From: Puffinus mauretanicus
Lineage: Eukaryota > Chordata > Aves > Procellariiformes > Procellariidae
NCBI GenBank assembly: GCA_023333565.1
Contig: JAJKFH010001352.1
Coordinates: 62,001-126,000 of the forward strand
Length of the DNA: 64,000 bases
Reading direction: 5' to 3'
Position 1 is the stretch's first letter, and every line of letters begins with the position of its first letter. The notes under the pieces were generated by a model. The model had not been told where the DNA came from and did no database searches. It worked only from the letters and a program-made list of their open reading frames with translations. The translations under genes and the position numbers were made by a program. Below, one piece after another: positions 13,569 to 27,589 of this stretch.

Positions 13569-16500
13569 GGAATGGAAGTAAGTGCTTTGTAGTTGAAAAG
13601 ATAACCAGAGTTGTTGAAATCTCATTAAACAATTGCAAGTGATATTGTCAGAGATGCTTTAAAAATTATCTTACTTTAGCTGAGATGCAATGGCTGACGA
13701 CGATTGTCTCAAATCCAATGTGGTGCACAATGACCCAGTTGCATTGGTCTCCTAATCAATAATTGTATTTCTGGGGCTTGTGTACAGGAAGTTACTTTTG
13801 AACTCTTATACTTGTCTTGAAAGGAGGCATTTTGCTATGCTGATATAGTGATAGTAATACAAAATTAAATATTGATAAAAGTAGTAAAATCGTGAGACTT
13901 TTACAGCGTAGACAATCTTACCTATAATAATTTTCCCCTAAACACCATTCCTTCTCCTTCCCCTCACCCTGTTTAACAACAAGTAGAGTTTTGTTATGCA
14001 AGCATAACATACAACCAGATCTATAGATGGGAAAGAGTATTAGTAACATGTTTCCAGTGAGTGGCTTATTAATTTATTCTTACTAAAAATATAATATTAT
14101 ATATAAATATAGAATTATATATAATATCATGTTTGTTGCAGTAAAAAGTTGGCTGGGAGTCAGTGGTGGAGCATAGCTGTAGGACTGGAGCAGAAAGTGA
14201 AGTCGAGGGGATCCAGTGTTGCAATGTTTTGTCTGTGGGCGGAATCTTGCAGACTCGAACAAATACTACCCATTTGTAAGGATCTCCTTAGAGAGACTGC
14301 ATAAAGTGATTAACATCCAGGAAAAGACAGTTCATAAAGTTTTGGTTCTAAGATGAATCTTACACATGTAATTTCCTTTCATCTGAAAAGCTTTAGTTAA
14401 AGTAATTTCAAATATCTTTTTTAAAAAAAAAACATTTGTGAATTTCTGTATTTATTTATATTATCATTAGAGTGGGTAGTATCTTTCCAAACATGAAGAA
14501 CTTTTTATCTGTGATTTGTTTAAGATTGCTTTGTGTAACATGATTATAAAGATGGCTGTCTCTGTGACAGTTGATGGGATTTACTTGAATATGACTTTCC
14601 TTCTGTTAATTTCATTGCCAGAGTCCTGGATTGAATTTTTATTTTATTTTTTCAGGCACTGAATTATATTGCTTATTTCTCTCTGAAACACTTTGGTATA
14701 AATTTTGCCTTGAATTAAAACGAAGTGTTCTTTTCTTTTCTAACTTCAAGTACAGGAAGTCTGTTTCTTGGGTGAAATGTAATCCAATGGAAAACCTCTA
14801 CCTTTGAGCAAAGTTTGATTTAATAAAATAAAAATTAAAACTATCATGGGAACAAATAAAGAAACAATCTCTTCCCCCTTCTGTGTGAATTCTGTCTGCA
14901 TCTGCTAGTTTATGAGGAAAAAAAAATTTCTACATTCTTGTTTTAATAAGACATTTGAAATAGTCTGACTTTTGGTAAAAATTCTTTTATTGATCTCAAG
15001 AAAAATTTTACTAAACTCTGTTTATGCTATGTTTATGTTATCCCAGCTTAAAAAAAAAAAGAAGTATATAATGAAATAGTCCAAATTTTAAAGAAAATTA
15101 TGAGATAGCACAGAGACAGTGAAAATTTAATAATCCAATGAGAAAGAATATATTTCATGAGAAAGGACATTTCATGCTGTTACAAAATTAGTTTTCAGAT
15201 ATTGCACACCTACATGGGAAAAAATGAATGCTGATAATAAAAGTGATCTGTTCTTGATCTGTATGAAATATTTTACTTCTAAATTGTAAGTAACTTTTTT
15301 TAGTTCCCTTATTATATATAAAATCTGTTTTGTTCTCTCTAAAAAGCTTGCCATTTTACTACCACACATGCTTAAGATACTTTCGGCTTACATTATAAAT
15401 TGCATTAGTCTTTCACTGCTTTTCATAGAATGAACCCATTATACTTACTGAGTTAAATTTTTGCTCATAAGATCATTCTTATTAACATTTAATATATTAC
15501 TACCTTTTAATATGAAAAACTTTTTCTGTGTTGCCAAGATCCCCACCAAAACTCAGTGGCAATAAAAAACACAGTAACAGTTCTTTCAATAGTAGAATTA
15601 TTAAGTAAACAATATTAATTTGAGTTTATACAACTAAACTAGGGCCCATAAAATTCCACAAATGTCAGATTCTGCTGATGTTTTAGAGTGTGTTTTACTT
15701 AATCCTGCCACTTTTGACTCTTGTTTGATAAGAAATATGCCTTTGAGTAAAAAATAAAACAAGATACTTGCCTATCTAGTAGAAGGTATGCCCTTCTATT
15801 TTCTTGATTTGCTATGAAGTACACCTTGAACAAGCTGATCTAAAAGCATTACTGCATCATATTTGGTTAATTAAGAAATTTTGCTATACGTCTTTAAAGT
15901 GAATAAGAGTAGCCTAACAGAAAATGACCCATTCCATTGTTGACTCTTGGCTGATTCTGGGTGCTAAAAAGAAGGAAGTCCGTCATTTCATTTTGTTAAT
16001 ACTAATTAGAAGATTTCCCTGATTTTTCCTGCTCCTTTTTCCTAAACTATGGAGCAAAAGTGGCTCATGAAGTCAGATAAAAATAAAAAGTATAAATAAA
16101 TAAATAAGTGAAAACCTATGGAAAGCATAATTCCCAGATATAAGAACCATGCGAGTTTATTGCAAGGTATGAATCTTTGCAAATGTCTGTGTTTGGAAAC
16201 CGAATTTTATATCTATCTTTCCAGTCCTTTATCATTAAATTCTAATCCAGCTAACTATAGTCTTTATTTTCTTCTTTCTGGTCTGGCTTTTAAGTTCACT
16301 ATGTCACTGTCTAAGTTCAATCAGAAAAAGACTTTCATGCCCTAGACAACAACAAGGTGGTCAGTGAGCACGGAGGAAATTTGGGTTTTTGTACTCACTT
16401 CCTGTTCTTGATCCCTCCTTGGCATGAAATAACTACAACTGTGAAATGGGGATGGCTCCTTGAAAGGAAGGAATTGCATGTTTTTTGTTAAGGTAAACAT

Positions 16501-16815
16501 CACATGCCTGGTGTGAATAATATATTAGGAACAACTGAATGCTAAGTGTCAGAATTCTGTGCTGAATTTGTGTGAACCACAGTTTGCAAGGCTAACAATT
16601 TTATCAGAAAACTAGAAGATTTTGTTTCAAATTGAAGAAAAGTATCAGCCCTGCCATGAAGTTTATCTTCTTGATAAATCATTCTTTACATTCACTGAGA
16701 AACTGTTACTAAAGCCTAGACTTTTTTTTTTTTTTATCTTGGGCAATCAACTCCCTTTCTTCTCCTTCCACCCTCCTCCAGGAAATAGCTGAAATCTGTT
16801 GATGAAAACTCATGG

Positions 16816-16841
16816 TTTTTTTTAAAAAAAAAAAAAAAAAA
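16816..16841. repeat. T-run / A-run self-complementary tract
   Basis: A T homopolymer passes directly into a longer A homopolymer. It is simple sequence. Confidence 0.85.
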
Positions 16842-18077
16842 CAACACCCTGGGCCAATCACCAATGAAATTTGAACTTGAAGGGTTAACATTTTTCAAAG
16901 TAGTAAGCAGCTGAAAATGGCTAGAAAATCTCAGCAAAGCAAAGCACGGTGAGCTTCTATGGCTTCTATATGCAGTTCAAATGGAATATGTGGAAACGCC
17001 TAAAAATATTCCACAAAATGAACTGAAGCGTGGAAAAAGGTAACACTAGTGGCTCAGAACTGCTTCAAGGAGCTCAGAGAGGCATGCATGAAACAGAGCA
17101 ACTTTTCTAGTTAGTTGTTTTTAAACTTTTAGCTACAAACAGGCAGCAGTAGACCTAAGATGAAGAAGTGCTTAGGATCTCTCAACAAAAATATCTCTGG
17201 TCAGGAAACAAATGCAAGGGAAAGCATATAGCAGCAGCAATCACAGGCCAGTTTCACATTAAGTGACATTGCATATTGTGTAGCTAGCAGGCCTGAAACT
17301 AACCTGATCTAATTGTCTGTAAATCTATCAACTTGACTTCTCCTCATTATTCTTATCCTCACTGATGAAGAGTTCACCATAATCAGGATCAACGTAATGG
17401 TCAATACCTCTCAGCAAAAGAAGGAGAGGGGCACATCTCTTTTTATCTATGTCACATGAATCTCATTAAATTCAATGACTCTTTTGAAACTAATTACAAG
17501 CCGGCACGTGGACTGAAGAATGAATTACCACAATTAACATATTTAAAGATTTTGTTAAGTAAAGGGAGACATGTGCTCACTCCTGGGGAAAAATAAGTAT
17601 CTTCTGTTGAAAACAGTAGATGGACTCAAGGATATTTGGTCTTCACAGGAATAGAAAAAGGAATGCTTTGAAGTCCACATGCCTGAATCATAGATTTAAT
17701 AAATATCTATTGGAGGGTAGTTTATGTGGCACCTTTTTTGAGGTTTTAGCAAGTACTAATCCTGTTGATACAATATGACATCTCTTATTTTTAAAAGCCT
17801 CAGTCTTTTTCATACAGTTTTTGATCACAGATATTCATTTATTCAAATCTGAATGTATTAATGGCAGCAAAGTTGATCCTTCCTAAGCATTGCAGCTTCA
17901 TCTGCATGGGAAAAATGAACATTAATAAACTTCTCAGAGACTCGCAGAGTTATTATTTCTTCTATTCTGTTCCACTAAGACTGCATTTCCAATTGTCCCT
18001 AGCTAGTCTACTTCTCTGATGATTAGGTGTTTGTTTTTCCATAACTGAGGAAAGATTGCTAAACTTTCTTTGATTTG

Positions 18078-18100
18078 TTGTTGTTGTTGTTGTTTTGTTT
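18078..18100. repeat. (TTG)n short microsatellite
   Basis: A short TTG run passes into TTTTG-rich sequence. Confidence 0.8.
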
Positions 18101-20839
18101 TATTTTCATGTGTCTTACTGGAACAGATTTTTTTTGTTAACATTAAAATGTTTATTACTGTGCTCATGAGGCACTCTGTATCTTCTTTGAATCCTTGATA
18201 AAGCTGAAGAACTTAGCAGGTTTTTAGGGAAGTCAATCATTATAATCTTTTTTCCTTCTTGCTACCTATGTCCTGCTTTACCAGAAGTTCAATAGTTTAT
18301 TAAGAAATTAGTAGGGTTTTTTTGTTGAGAAAGTTTTGAGCAAACTACATTTTAAGGAAAAAAAGTGTATACAACAATATAATAGCTGGAATTAATTTCA
18401 TTAAAAAGTTAAATAAGTGAAATTGTAATATGTTAATTTGTGTATGTTCTTGTTTTGGGATGTTTTAATTCGAATTAAGATATGTCTTGAATAAAGTGAA
18501 TGTCTCAATGTAATACATGTACTTTTTAGATAATTATGAACAGAATCCTTATTACATGTCAACTTGTAGCACTGGACTCTGATATTTGCTTATTCAAAGT
18601 AAATTTGCACTCAAATTGAAATGCGTGAAAATCTGTCCATTTATATTATGGACTAAGCTGAAAATTTAGATGACAAAGAGCAGCCTGACTATTACATTCA
18701 AACTAAAATCAATGCCATATATTGTCGATGTTGCAAAAGAAAAAAGAAGGTTTATGCCTGTAAATGGCATTGTGGTTTTTTCACTACATGGAAATGAAAA
18801 TATACACTTATGCATCCTAAAGAAATAAATCTCAGGTTGTCCAAGTATTCTACTATTTTTATTACTATTTTTATTTTTATTTTAGGAAGATGCTGCTTTA
18901 GTCGAAGGCACGAAATTTATTTGATCAACCATATCAGAGTTATAAACATAAGTGTGATAACGGCGTTATTACACATTATCCTATTTGAACTCCATCTTTG
19001 TAGATCATATGGCATGATCTATGTAAATTATGGTACCACTGTATGAATAATTTCTTAGTTTACTCTGAATTTGCATAATGAGATAGTATTTGAAACTGGA
19101 AGGGAAATGATAGGTATACTTTGTACATGCAACACTTACAGTTTTATTCCTATAAAATGCCTCAGTTGCTTTATAAATTTGTTTAAATCTGCACTGTAAT
19201 TATGGTATATGGAAAAGCATGCCTTATATAACTTGATTAACTTTTTTCATTTAGTGATGAAACAGGTAATGTATTTTTATTTATATATCCTTCCCCCCAT
19301 TTGCACATTCTTGTTTTTTTTTTTTTGACCAGTTGCACTTCAGTGTTTCACCTCTTATTCCCAGAGTAATGCCTTTCTGTCCCATTGAATACTACTCATT
19401 TCAGACACTGTTTTTTAAATAGCTACTGTTACAGCTCATGGCAGTATACTGCATTAGCCAACCCTAGCATTTCACAATTATTCCTCACTCTTCTCATTGT
19501 ACAGACGCTGTACAATGCCTCTGTAGGCCTGAGTTTGATATTATTCTCCAAAAGGTCTCTACATCAGCATCACACAATTAAATACATATTCTTTCCTTCA
19601 CAAAGCCTTATTTGATACCAGATTTTTGTGCGTATTACAGAAACCTATGGTTTGTTTACATTTTTGGTATCCTTAGTTATTGTTTAAAAAAACCCCAGAT
19701 CTATCACAAAAATCTAATAAAAATTATATGATGCATAGCTTTTAACTAAAATTCTTTGGTTTAAAACTCATATTAGAATAAACTACTTAAGTATTCATTC
19801 AGCTTGGAGAAACTATGTGAAATATCCCTAGAAAGCCTTAGATCACCTTCAGCAGTGAGATCTGTTTGTTGTACAGAGGAAGGGTGTCCAAGAGAAATGA
19901 AGAGCTGACCAGTAGCATGTGGGAAAACACTGAGTTCAGTGTCCCATTGTGTAGTATGTCTTCCATTGTAGGTGAAACCATATAGAATTGTCATCTTGTA
20001 CAGATTATGTTTTCATTTGCTTTTATTAAATTTGAGAAACAAGTCGATACTGACCATCTGATTCCTGCCAATTTCTACAAAGTGTTTTGGATTTAATTCT
20101 GTAATTCTTACTAAATTTTGAGTTACATTGCACACTGTAAGCTGCAACAAGAACATGTTTTAAGCAACATGTGCTAAGCAATAAAAAATAAGTTGATATA
20201 AAGTTATTTTCCTGAAATAAAGCATAGCAGCTGTTGTAAAATGTATAATTTCTCAGGGTAGATCTATTTGTGATACATTGCTTATTTCTCTTTAATCATT
20301 ATTGTGTAAAGGCAACAAAAATGTCTTGCACTGTTAGATTTTGGATAACATCTTGTGTATATTCAACTGTTTATGTACCTTTCTATTATAAATTGACATT
20401 GACATAAATTATTATAGGATAAATACTATATAAGTGCTCAATGAGTTCTTCTGGGAATATCTCAAAGCAATATATGAGTTTCACAGAAATATGTGTATTA
20501 GACCATCTAGGCAGAATAGTGCAGTACCGTTGATTCCTTTCTAACTTGTACATTAGGAGGAAAAAGGTCACAAGTGTAGCCAGCAGAAGCAAATAATACA
20601 AAGGCAGCTGTCTCATCCATCCAATGGAAATGTTTTTTTTTCCTTCTGAATTAAAAAGTTGTGAAGACTCAGAGAGACGCAGGGATGTTGTAAAAATAGT
20701 GTATCTGCTGTTGTTTATCTGCTAGTGCTTGTAAGTATTAATCACATGGTCTTATTCCTGGTGATTCATTTCATAACACAAGCCACTCTTCACCAGAAGA
20801 GCAAAGTTGAAAATATGAGACATATGAAAGTGATGAGAT

Positions 20840-21774
20840 GTTCTACTGCGTCCAGCTCTGGAATTCTGAGTACAGGAAAGACATAGACCTGTTGGAGCAG
20901 GTCCAGAGAAGGGCCACAAAAATGATCAGAGGGATGCAACGCCTCTCCTGTGAAGAACGGCTGAGAGAGTTGAGGTTGTTCAGCCTGGAGAATATAAGGC
21001 TCCGGGGACACCTTATTGGAGCCTTTCAATACTTAAAGGGGGCTTAAAAGAAAGATGGGGACAAACTTTTTAGTAGGGCCTGTTGCGATAGGACAAGGGG
21101 TAATGATTTTAAACTGAAAGAGGGTAGGTTCAGATGAGATGTAAGGAAGAAATTTTTTTACAATTAGGGTGGTGAAACACTAGAACAGGTTGCCCAGAGA
21201 GGTGGTAGATGGCCCATCCCTGGAAACATTCAAGGTCAGGTTGGACGGGGCTCTTATGAGGAGCGGCTGAGGGAACTGGGGTTGTTTAGCCTGGAGAAGA
21301 GGAGGCTGAGGGGAGACCTCATCGCGCTCTACAACTACCTGAAAGGAGGTTGTAGCGAGGTAGGTGTTGGTCTCTTCTGCCAAGTAACTAGCGATAGGAC
21401 GAGAGGAAGTGGCCTCAAGTTGCACCAAGGGAGGTTTAGACTGGACATTAGGAGAAATTTCTTTACTGAAAGAGTGGTCAGGCCTTGGAACAGGCTGCCC
21501 AGGGAAGTGGTTGAGTCACCGTCCCTGGAAGTATTTAACAGATGTGTAGATGAGGCACTTAGGGACATGGTGTAGTGGATATGGTGGCATTGGGTTGACG
21601 GTTGGACTGGATGATCTTAGAGGTCTTTTCCAACCTTAATGATTCTATGATTCTATGATTCTATGATCTCGTTGAAGATGTTCCTGCTCATTGCAGGGGG
21701 GGTTGGACTAGATGACCTTTAAAGGTCCCTTCCAACCCAAACAATTCTGTGATTCTATTACTCTATGACTCTAG
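20840..21774 (+). mobile_element. 5'-truncated CR1 LINE, interrupted by a second CR1
   Basis: From about 20840 the sequence translates as the C-terminal end of CR1 ORF2 ([20 protein letters not shown], then EERLREL, then [13 protein letters not shown]) and continues into the CR1 3' region up to GGACGGGGCTCT near 21254. The matching 3' remainder (TCGTTGAAGATG, GGTTGGACTAGATGACC and CCTTCCAACCCAAACAATTC) resumes at about 21664 and ends in decayed ATTCTATG-type repeats near 21774. The copy is 5' truncated, has stops and an indel, and is non-coding. Confidence 0.92.
21255..21666 (+). mobile_element. Younger CR1 LINE 3' fragment inserted in the older CR1
   Basis: This copy starts abruptly at TATGAGGAGCGGCTGAGG, translates as ORF2 C-terminus ([20 protein letters not shown], then [17 protein letters not shown]), then has the 3' untranslated part with GGACTGGATGATCTTAGAGG. 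It ends in three ATTCTATG-type units at about 21640-21666. Both copies are in the same orientation. The host CR1 sequence stops and restarts exactly at its boundaries, so it is a nested insertion rather than a tandem array. The short intact frame (21282-21575) is only the reverse transcriptase tail region and is not a functional protein. Confidence 0.92.
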
Positions 21775-23708
21775 ATTATGTACATAGATTTTGGGGAAGA
21801 TGCCTTCCTATTCTCTCCTCTTAATTTTCATCTTGGTATCTAGGCTTACAATGTAGGCTCTGACAGTAGAATAAGTATCAGTGGCGCTTGCAGTGCTTCC
21901 TTGCATCAGCAGTGTAAGTAGCTTTCTGTGTGAAACACAGCAGCATCATACTCTTCTCTTTCTGGTGTAGTTTACGACTAGTAAGTTCTTTTTATTTTCT
22001 GTGCTGTAAAGAAACCTTTCACTAATGAGATCCTTTTCTAAGACTTATCAGTGTCATGCCTTTGCTCATAAGATGAAATCTTGTTTCCCTTCATTTTTTT
22101 TTCTTCTGTGCTTACTAGTTGGACAATTTTTCCCAAGTACCACAACCTCTTTCACCATTATAAATCTAATCTGTGGATAATGAAGTGAAAAATGAGCTTG
22201 CGGTTAGACAAGAAGGAGTAGTTTTAAAATTTTGCAGTTTGTATTAATAGAAGGCTAGAGCAGGAAATAAACTTATGAAAGTAAATAATAATTTTATTTT
22301 TTCCTTTCACATGAGTGAGGTACTCTGAATTTGGTAGAAGTACGGTATATGTAAGCTTATCAAGAGCAATTAATATATCCTCTTGTTTGTAGTGACTGGA
22401 TATTATTTATGGGATTTGAGAGAACTTCTAACTGTAACAGTCATGGTCAGTATCAGGCCTTCTTTTTAGGAAGAGTTTTGCTTAAAGAACCAGACGAATA
22501 AACTTTAAAAAAAATACATTTTTTGAAGGTGATCAAAAAATCCTCATGAGACATTCATATAAAAGTCTTGCTCTTAATTAGAAATATCCATAATTATTCA
22601 ACAAAACCACTTAATTATCACTGAATCAGGAAAAGATTTTGTATTAATTAATATTCATGATTTTGATGGTGGAAATCTGGTAGACAAACAGAAGGGTTAG
22701 AAGAAGAAGGACTCTCCTGTGACTTGTCACTTATCAGTTGCAACCAGAGAATGTGTTTGTCCTAAAAAGAAAAATTTCATAAAGAATAATAGTTTACATA
22801 ATTTCCTTTCACTTTCTAAACAACAGATGTCACCACAGTATAGCTAAGGAAAGACTTGCTTACACTTCTTCCAGTGTTTTAAAGTCAGTCTTCTTTCAGC
22901 TAAAACTAGAACGGATATTGATTCTCAATTTATATTTTTCAAATTTAAATGGAGAATGAACACATGCCCTGTATAGTAATTGAGCTGGAGAAGCATTTAA
23001 CATCCAAAGTATTGATTAGCATTTGCTTGCTTATGCACCATTGATTGTGAACTGCAGTTAAGTCTTCTTTTTCTGAAACACTCAGGTTTCATTCTGTATG
23101 ATGTTAGGACTTGCATACTAATAACCGTGCAATAATGATTTTGTGCTGTGTCTTTATCAAACATGCATACGATTGGCAAAGCAAAAGATTCTCCTTTTTG
23201 TCATTCTTACAGTGCTTAAAAGGGATGAGATTATTTTTTATTCCATTTGGTTCGGGGTTTTTTTTGAAGAAATAGCTGTATTTAAAGTGATTGCACATTA
23301 AACGTGATTTCACACACCTGTGCTGGCATCAGGTCTAAAGAAAATAAAGAGCATGTCTGAGGCTGTAGTTTCATGCTATGATGAGAACTAGAAGATGTCA
23401 GTTGCTATCCATTTAAATGATAGTGAGTGAGCTGTGAACCATTTATCAGTATGATCTCAGAAGTTACGTTAAAAGTGGGCAAGTACAGCCAGTTGAAGAA
23501 CGTAATAACTTATATCCTGGTAGTCTCATGAAATATTGGGGAGGGGGGGAAGTACTGCCTCAGTAGTGGTACTTTTACATATAATACAGGAAGAGGAAAT
23601 ATTTAGAGATGTGCCGCTCTCAGATACAAGGTTGATTCAGATATTTTTCTAGTGTTGTCTTTGGTTAAGTTCCAGTAAGTGATATTCATTGTATTAACCT
23701 GAACATGA

Positions 23709-23858
<150 letters not shown>

Positions 23859-26854
23859 TGATGTTATTTTTTTACAAGTTTTTTTTAAGCATTTTTTGTA
23901 GTTGTGCACAATATTGAAATGATACATAGTGAGCATATTCTGGGTTATTGGAGCTGGAGAGAGTTACGTTTGTTGTTTTAAGGAGAATGGGAAGGTAAAA
24001 TAGTCTCAAAGCATTCACTTTGCCATGTACACAAAGTTTTTTCATGGTAAAATTATACATTCAGACCCTTGTGAATGTTTTACTAATTTTAGTGTAAAGG
24101 ATTCATCCTGACTTAAACCAAAATCTCCATGTGATTTTCCAGCATAAAATGTAGACAGCTTTGGACATATATTTGTGCCTACTCCTAAAACAAAATTTAA
24201 ATTAATTTTGTTTCTTAACAAGTCAGTAATAACATAAATAATCTCTTTTCTCTTAGAGGACAAATAGAAGAAGTGCAAACATATGAGTGTCATTTATGTC
24301 ATTCCTTAAGGAAATAAGGGTAAATGCAGATTCCATTTGGAAACACAGGACCAGATATTCAGGAAATATTTTTGAGAAACTTTTTTCTCTTTTTTCTTGG
24401 CAATTTAAAATCTTGATTATTGTAATTTTAGTTCTTCACTGAGACTAGTATTTTATTATGCTTATTCACTGACACTGTGGCAAACTACGTAACTGGCATA
24501 TGGTCCAAATTTTTACTAAAGTGAAGGAAACTGCCTGTGAGGTTATTATTTGTGTTACAACTCTACATAAATCTTCTGAAAACTCTGTACCATTTCTAAT
24601 TTTCTTTGATACAGTAATTAAACATACATTTTCAATCTTATCAAATTAATAAGTATGTAAATTAAATATTAAGAATACTTTGTACTGCCAAAAACATTTC
24701 CATTCTTGAATCACCATGATTTACTGGAACATTTGCTATGTACTGATAGACAGAAACTCTATAGTAAAGAAGGAATATCGCAATCTATTTCATTATCCTA
24801 GTGTACAAATTTGATAAGCATGAATTCTGCTTTGAATGAATTTATGATATTAAAGAATATTATATATTGTGGAAGGACTTGCCTAAATTTGAAGTAATAT
24901 GTGCTCTTAGAATCTTAGCTGACACATGAGTTGTCATCAAACAGTATATTGGTCTTCCCAAAAATGTACATTTAAAAACTTTTTCCATTTGGCTCTTTTC
25001 ATGTGCTATGAAGTTGTTTGCATCATGTTAGCACGCATTTTTTAGATATTTCCTTCACATTGCCCTATAAGTGTGTGCACACATTAGAAATGCTCATAAC
25101 TTTACATCTGGTATCTTTCCATCTCCTGTATGTACAAAGTGGCGGGTTTCCTAATTAGAAAATTGCTAGCTCTCTGCCTTCTCATTCCATGTACCTCAGG
25201 TTCACAGGGTACAGATTTGAATGTCTTACTCATTTGTCATGTTCAAATATTTTGTTGGTTTAATAACTGATGACCAGACTGTTTGGTTAGGTACCTTTTG
25301 GTTCATTCAGACATAATTCTATAGAATTGTGTAGATGAGGTAGGAAGAAAAATTTCGTCAGTCTTCAATAAATTGATCTTAAATAAATTGGTTTTAACTT
25401 ATATTTTCTTTTTTTCAGTGAGAGTAGAAACTCACTATGGAATAAGTAATATCTTTTCTGTACTCAACCTGTATTTAACTCTTTTAAAACTTGACTATAT
25501 TTGTAGGTGTGTATACATGAAAGTTTTATTTGGATGGAACAAGGCAAGTCATTATACATACATGGTTATAAATAAATGGGTTTAATCACACAAGAAATTA
25601 TTGTTAAACTATATAGACTGGAACTGTTAAACTATACAGACTAGGAGAATATGACTTGGATTGCTCTGTTGTCAGTGATCTCATGGAAGCAATAAACACA
25701 TCATTACAGTTTCAAAATAAATTGTCTGATAATTGTAAGTGGGTTTGCCTTTACTATAGATAGTTCTCTACTTTGAATAAAAACAAATCATTCAGCCAAA
25801 GTTAGTGTTTGGGAGTGATTGTGACCTTCTAACATTCAATTTAGACAAGCAGATTATGGTTCTAGTCCAATAGTATACTTGGGGCTTAAAATGCCAAAAT
25901 TAGGGAAAATTTAACACAATTTAGACAGGAAAAAGTACCGTGTTTTTATACAGATTACTTAGGAGTCAAACTGCTGTCATTCATCAGTAAAGAAATAAAA
26001 CAAATATGCAGATAAACCTACACTGTTTCAGTTGGCAAAGAAAAGGTAGAAATTAGCAGGAAATTTATCAGGAATGTGGGAAGTTGCAGTGGAGGAGGGA
26101 GTAGTTCTTTAGCCATATACCTTTGTGTTTACTAAATGTAGAAAATGAATAGGAAAAGTTAAAGGGATTGAGGAGAGAATGCTATAGTTTTAACAAAAGT
26201 ACAGTATGGAGTTTAAATAAAACATAATAAAAATGGTGACAGCAGAGACATGTTAGTAAAATAACTAACTGCAATTATGTTTCAGGTCTCTGTAAAGGAA
26301 AAGGATAATGTGGTTGAACTACATGATGACAAAAAAGTTTCTTCAGTCCATTAGCAGCTAAGGAAAGTGATAACATCTAGGAATAACTTGTTAAATGTTC
26401 TTCAAACATTTAATTATTATTAGTGCATTGGTTTACTGAAGCTTTTCAAATACTCAATACTCAAGCGTAGCCAATGAGTACTCCTGCTAACTGTTAAAGT
26501 AGTTACTTTGACATCAACTCGGCTTGCAATAATGGAAAAGTAGATAGAAGAGTCAAGTAAAAAGAATTAAGTAAAAAAACCGAACACTAATAGCAGTCAA
26601 ATATGTTTAATGGAAAAATAGATCTTACAAAACCCTGATTTAATTGTTTGCGATTAGTAGACATAAATGCAGGGATTTAATATATATGGAATGTGCCTTT
26701 TGACCTAATGTTGTATGACTTTTTAATTTTAAATAATAGCATAATATCAATACAGTCCAAATTAAATGGATTGAGATCTAGCTGGCTGATCTCAAAAAAC
26801 ATTTATCATTACTGTATAAAGATGTTTCCACAGAAGTTCAGAAGAAACTCTAAG

Positions 26855-27115
26855 GCCAACTCTGTTCAATACTTTTGTTGGTTATATACAAGTAAACACA
26901 AATTATGATGAAATGAATAAATGACATGAAAATTGGTGAAATGGTAAATAGTCATGGCAAAGCAATTATGCAGAGATGTGGTAATCAATTTACCTATTGA
27001 AATAAGCACTTTAACAGGGTGAGTTATAAAGTGTTTAGAAGAAAGAACGGAGGTCATACTTATTAAAAAGGAACTGTATCCTACAAAGTGGTGACTCAAA
27101 TTAATTGGGGAGTTG
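26855..27115 (+). mobile_element. Very old CR1-like LINE relic (reverse transcriptase region)
   Basis: The segment keeps the spacing of an ancient CR1 ORF2 block: a CTGTTCAATACTTTTGT start, ATGACATGAAAATTGGTG, a GTCATACTTATT segment and CTGTATCCTACAAAGTGGTG, then AATTGGGGAG. It is strongly degraded with many stops. A 115-codon frame on the opposite strand (26866-27213) is a by-product. Confidence 0.55.
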
Positions 27116-27559
27116 AGCTGCATTAGCAATTCACCATTAGCATATTCTTTAGCAAAAAGAAATAATGAAGTTTTTGTATATGCAAACAGAAGAAAGGAGT
27201 TCTTACTGTCCATATAGCTATATACTTTACCACTAAACTGTGTTGTAAAATTCTGGATCCTGAAAGGCTTGTTGAAAAACTAGGCTGTTTTTCTATGCCG
27301 GTTCCATCACTGTGAATAGCTGATACAAAAAAATGTTTAGGGGAGGTCCTTTTTTTAATATATCTTTCCACATGAGGCTAAAAGAAACAAAAGGAAAAAA
27401 AACCACAACAACAAAAATCCAAAAAGCAAACAAGAGAAGAAACAAAGACCATCCTAGTTAAGCTCTTAGATCTGCAAAAGACTTGAAAAAGTCAGGTGGG
27501 GACAGAAAGATTTAAGGATTTTTATGTCTTAAAAGTAGATACTTGGTCCAAAGGAGAGT

Positions 27560-27589
27560 CCTTTTTTTTTTCTTTTTTTTTTTTTTTTG
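27560..27589. repeat. Poly-T tract
   Basis: A near-continuous T run is interrupted by single C residues. It may be the tail of an old reverse-strand retrocopy, but no body is recognisable. Confidence 0.85.

Noticed and set aside
21282..21575. 97-codon frame with reverse-transcriptase-tail similarity, considered as a gene
   Set aside because: It is only the C-terminal end of CR1 ORF2 in a 5'-truncated copy.
26866..27213. 115-codon reverse-strand frame
   Set aside because: It is antisense to an old CR1 relic and has no similarity to proteins.
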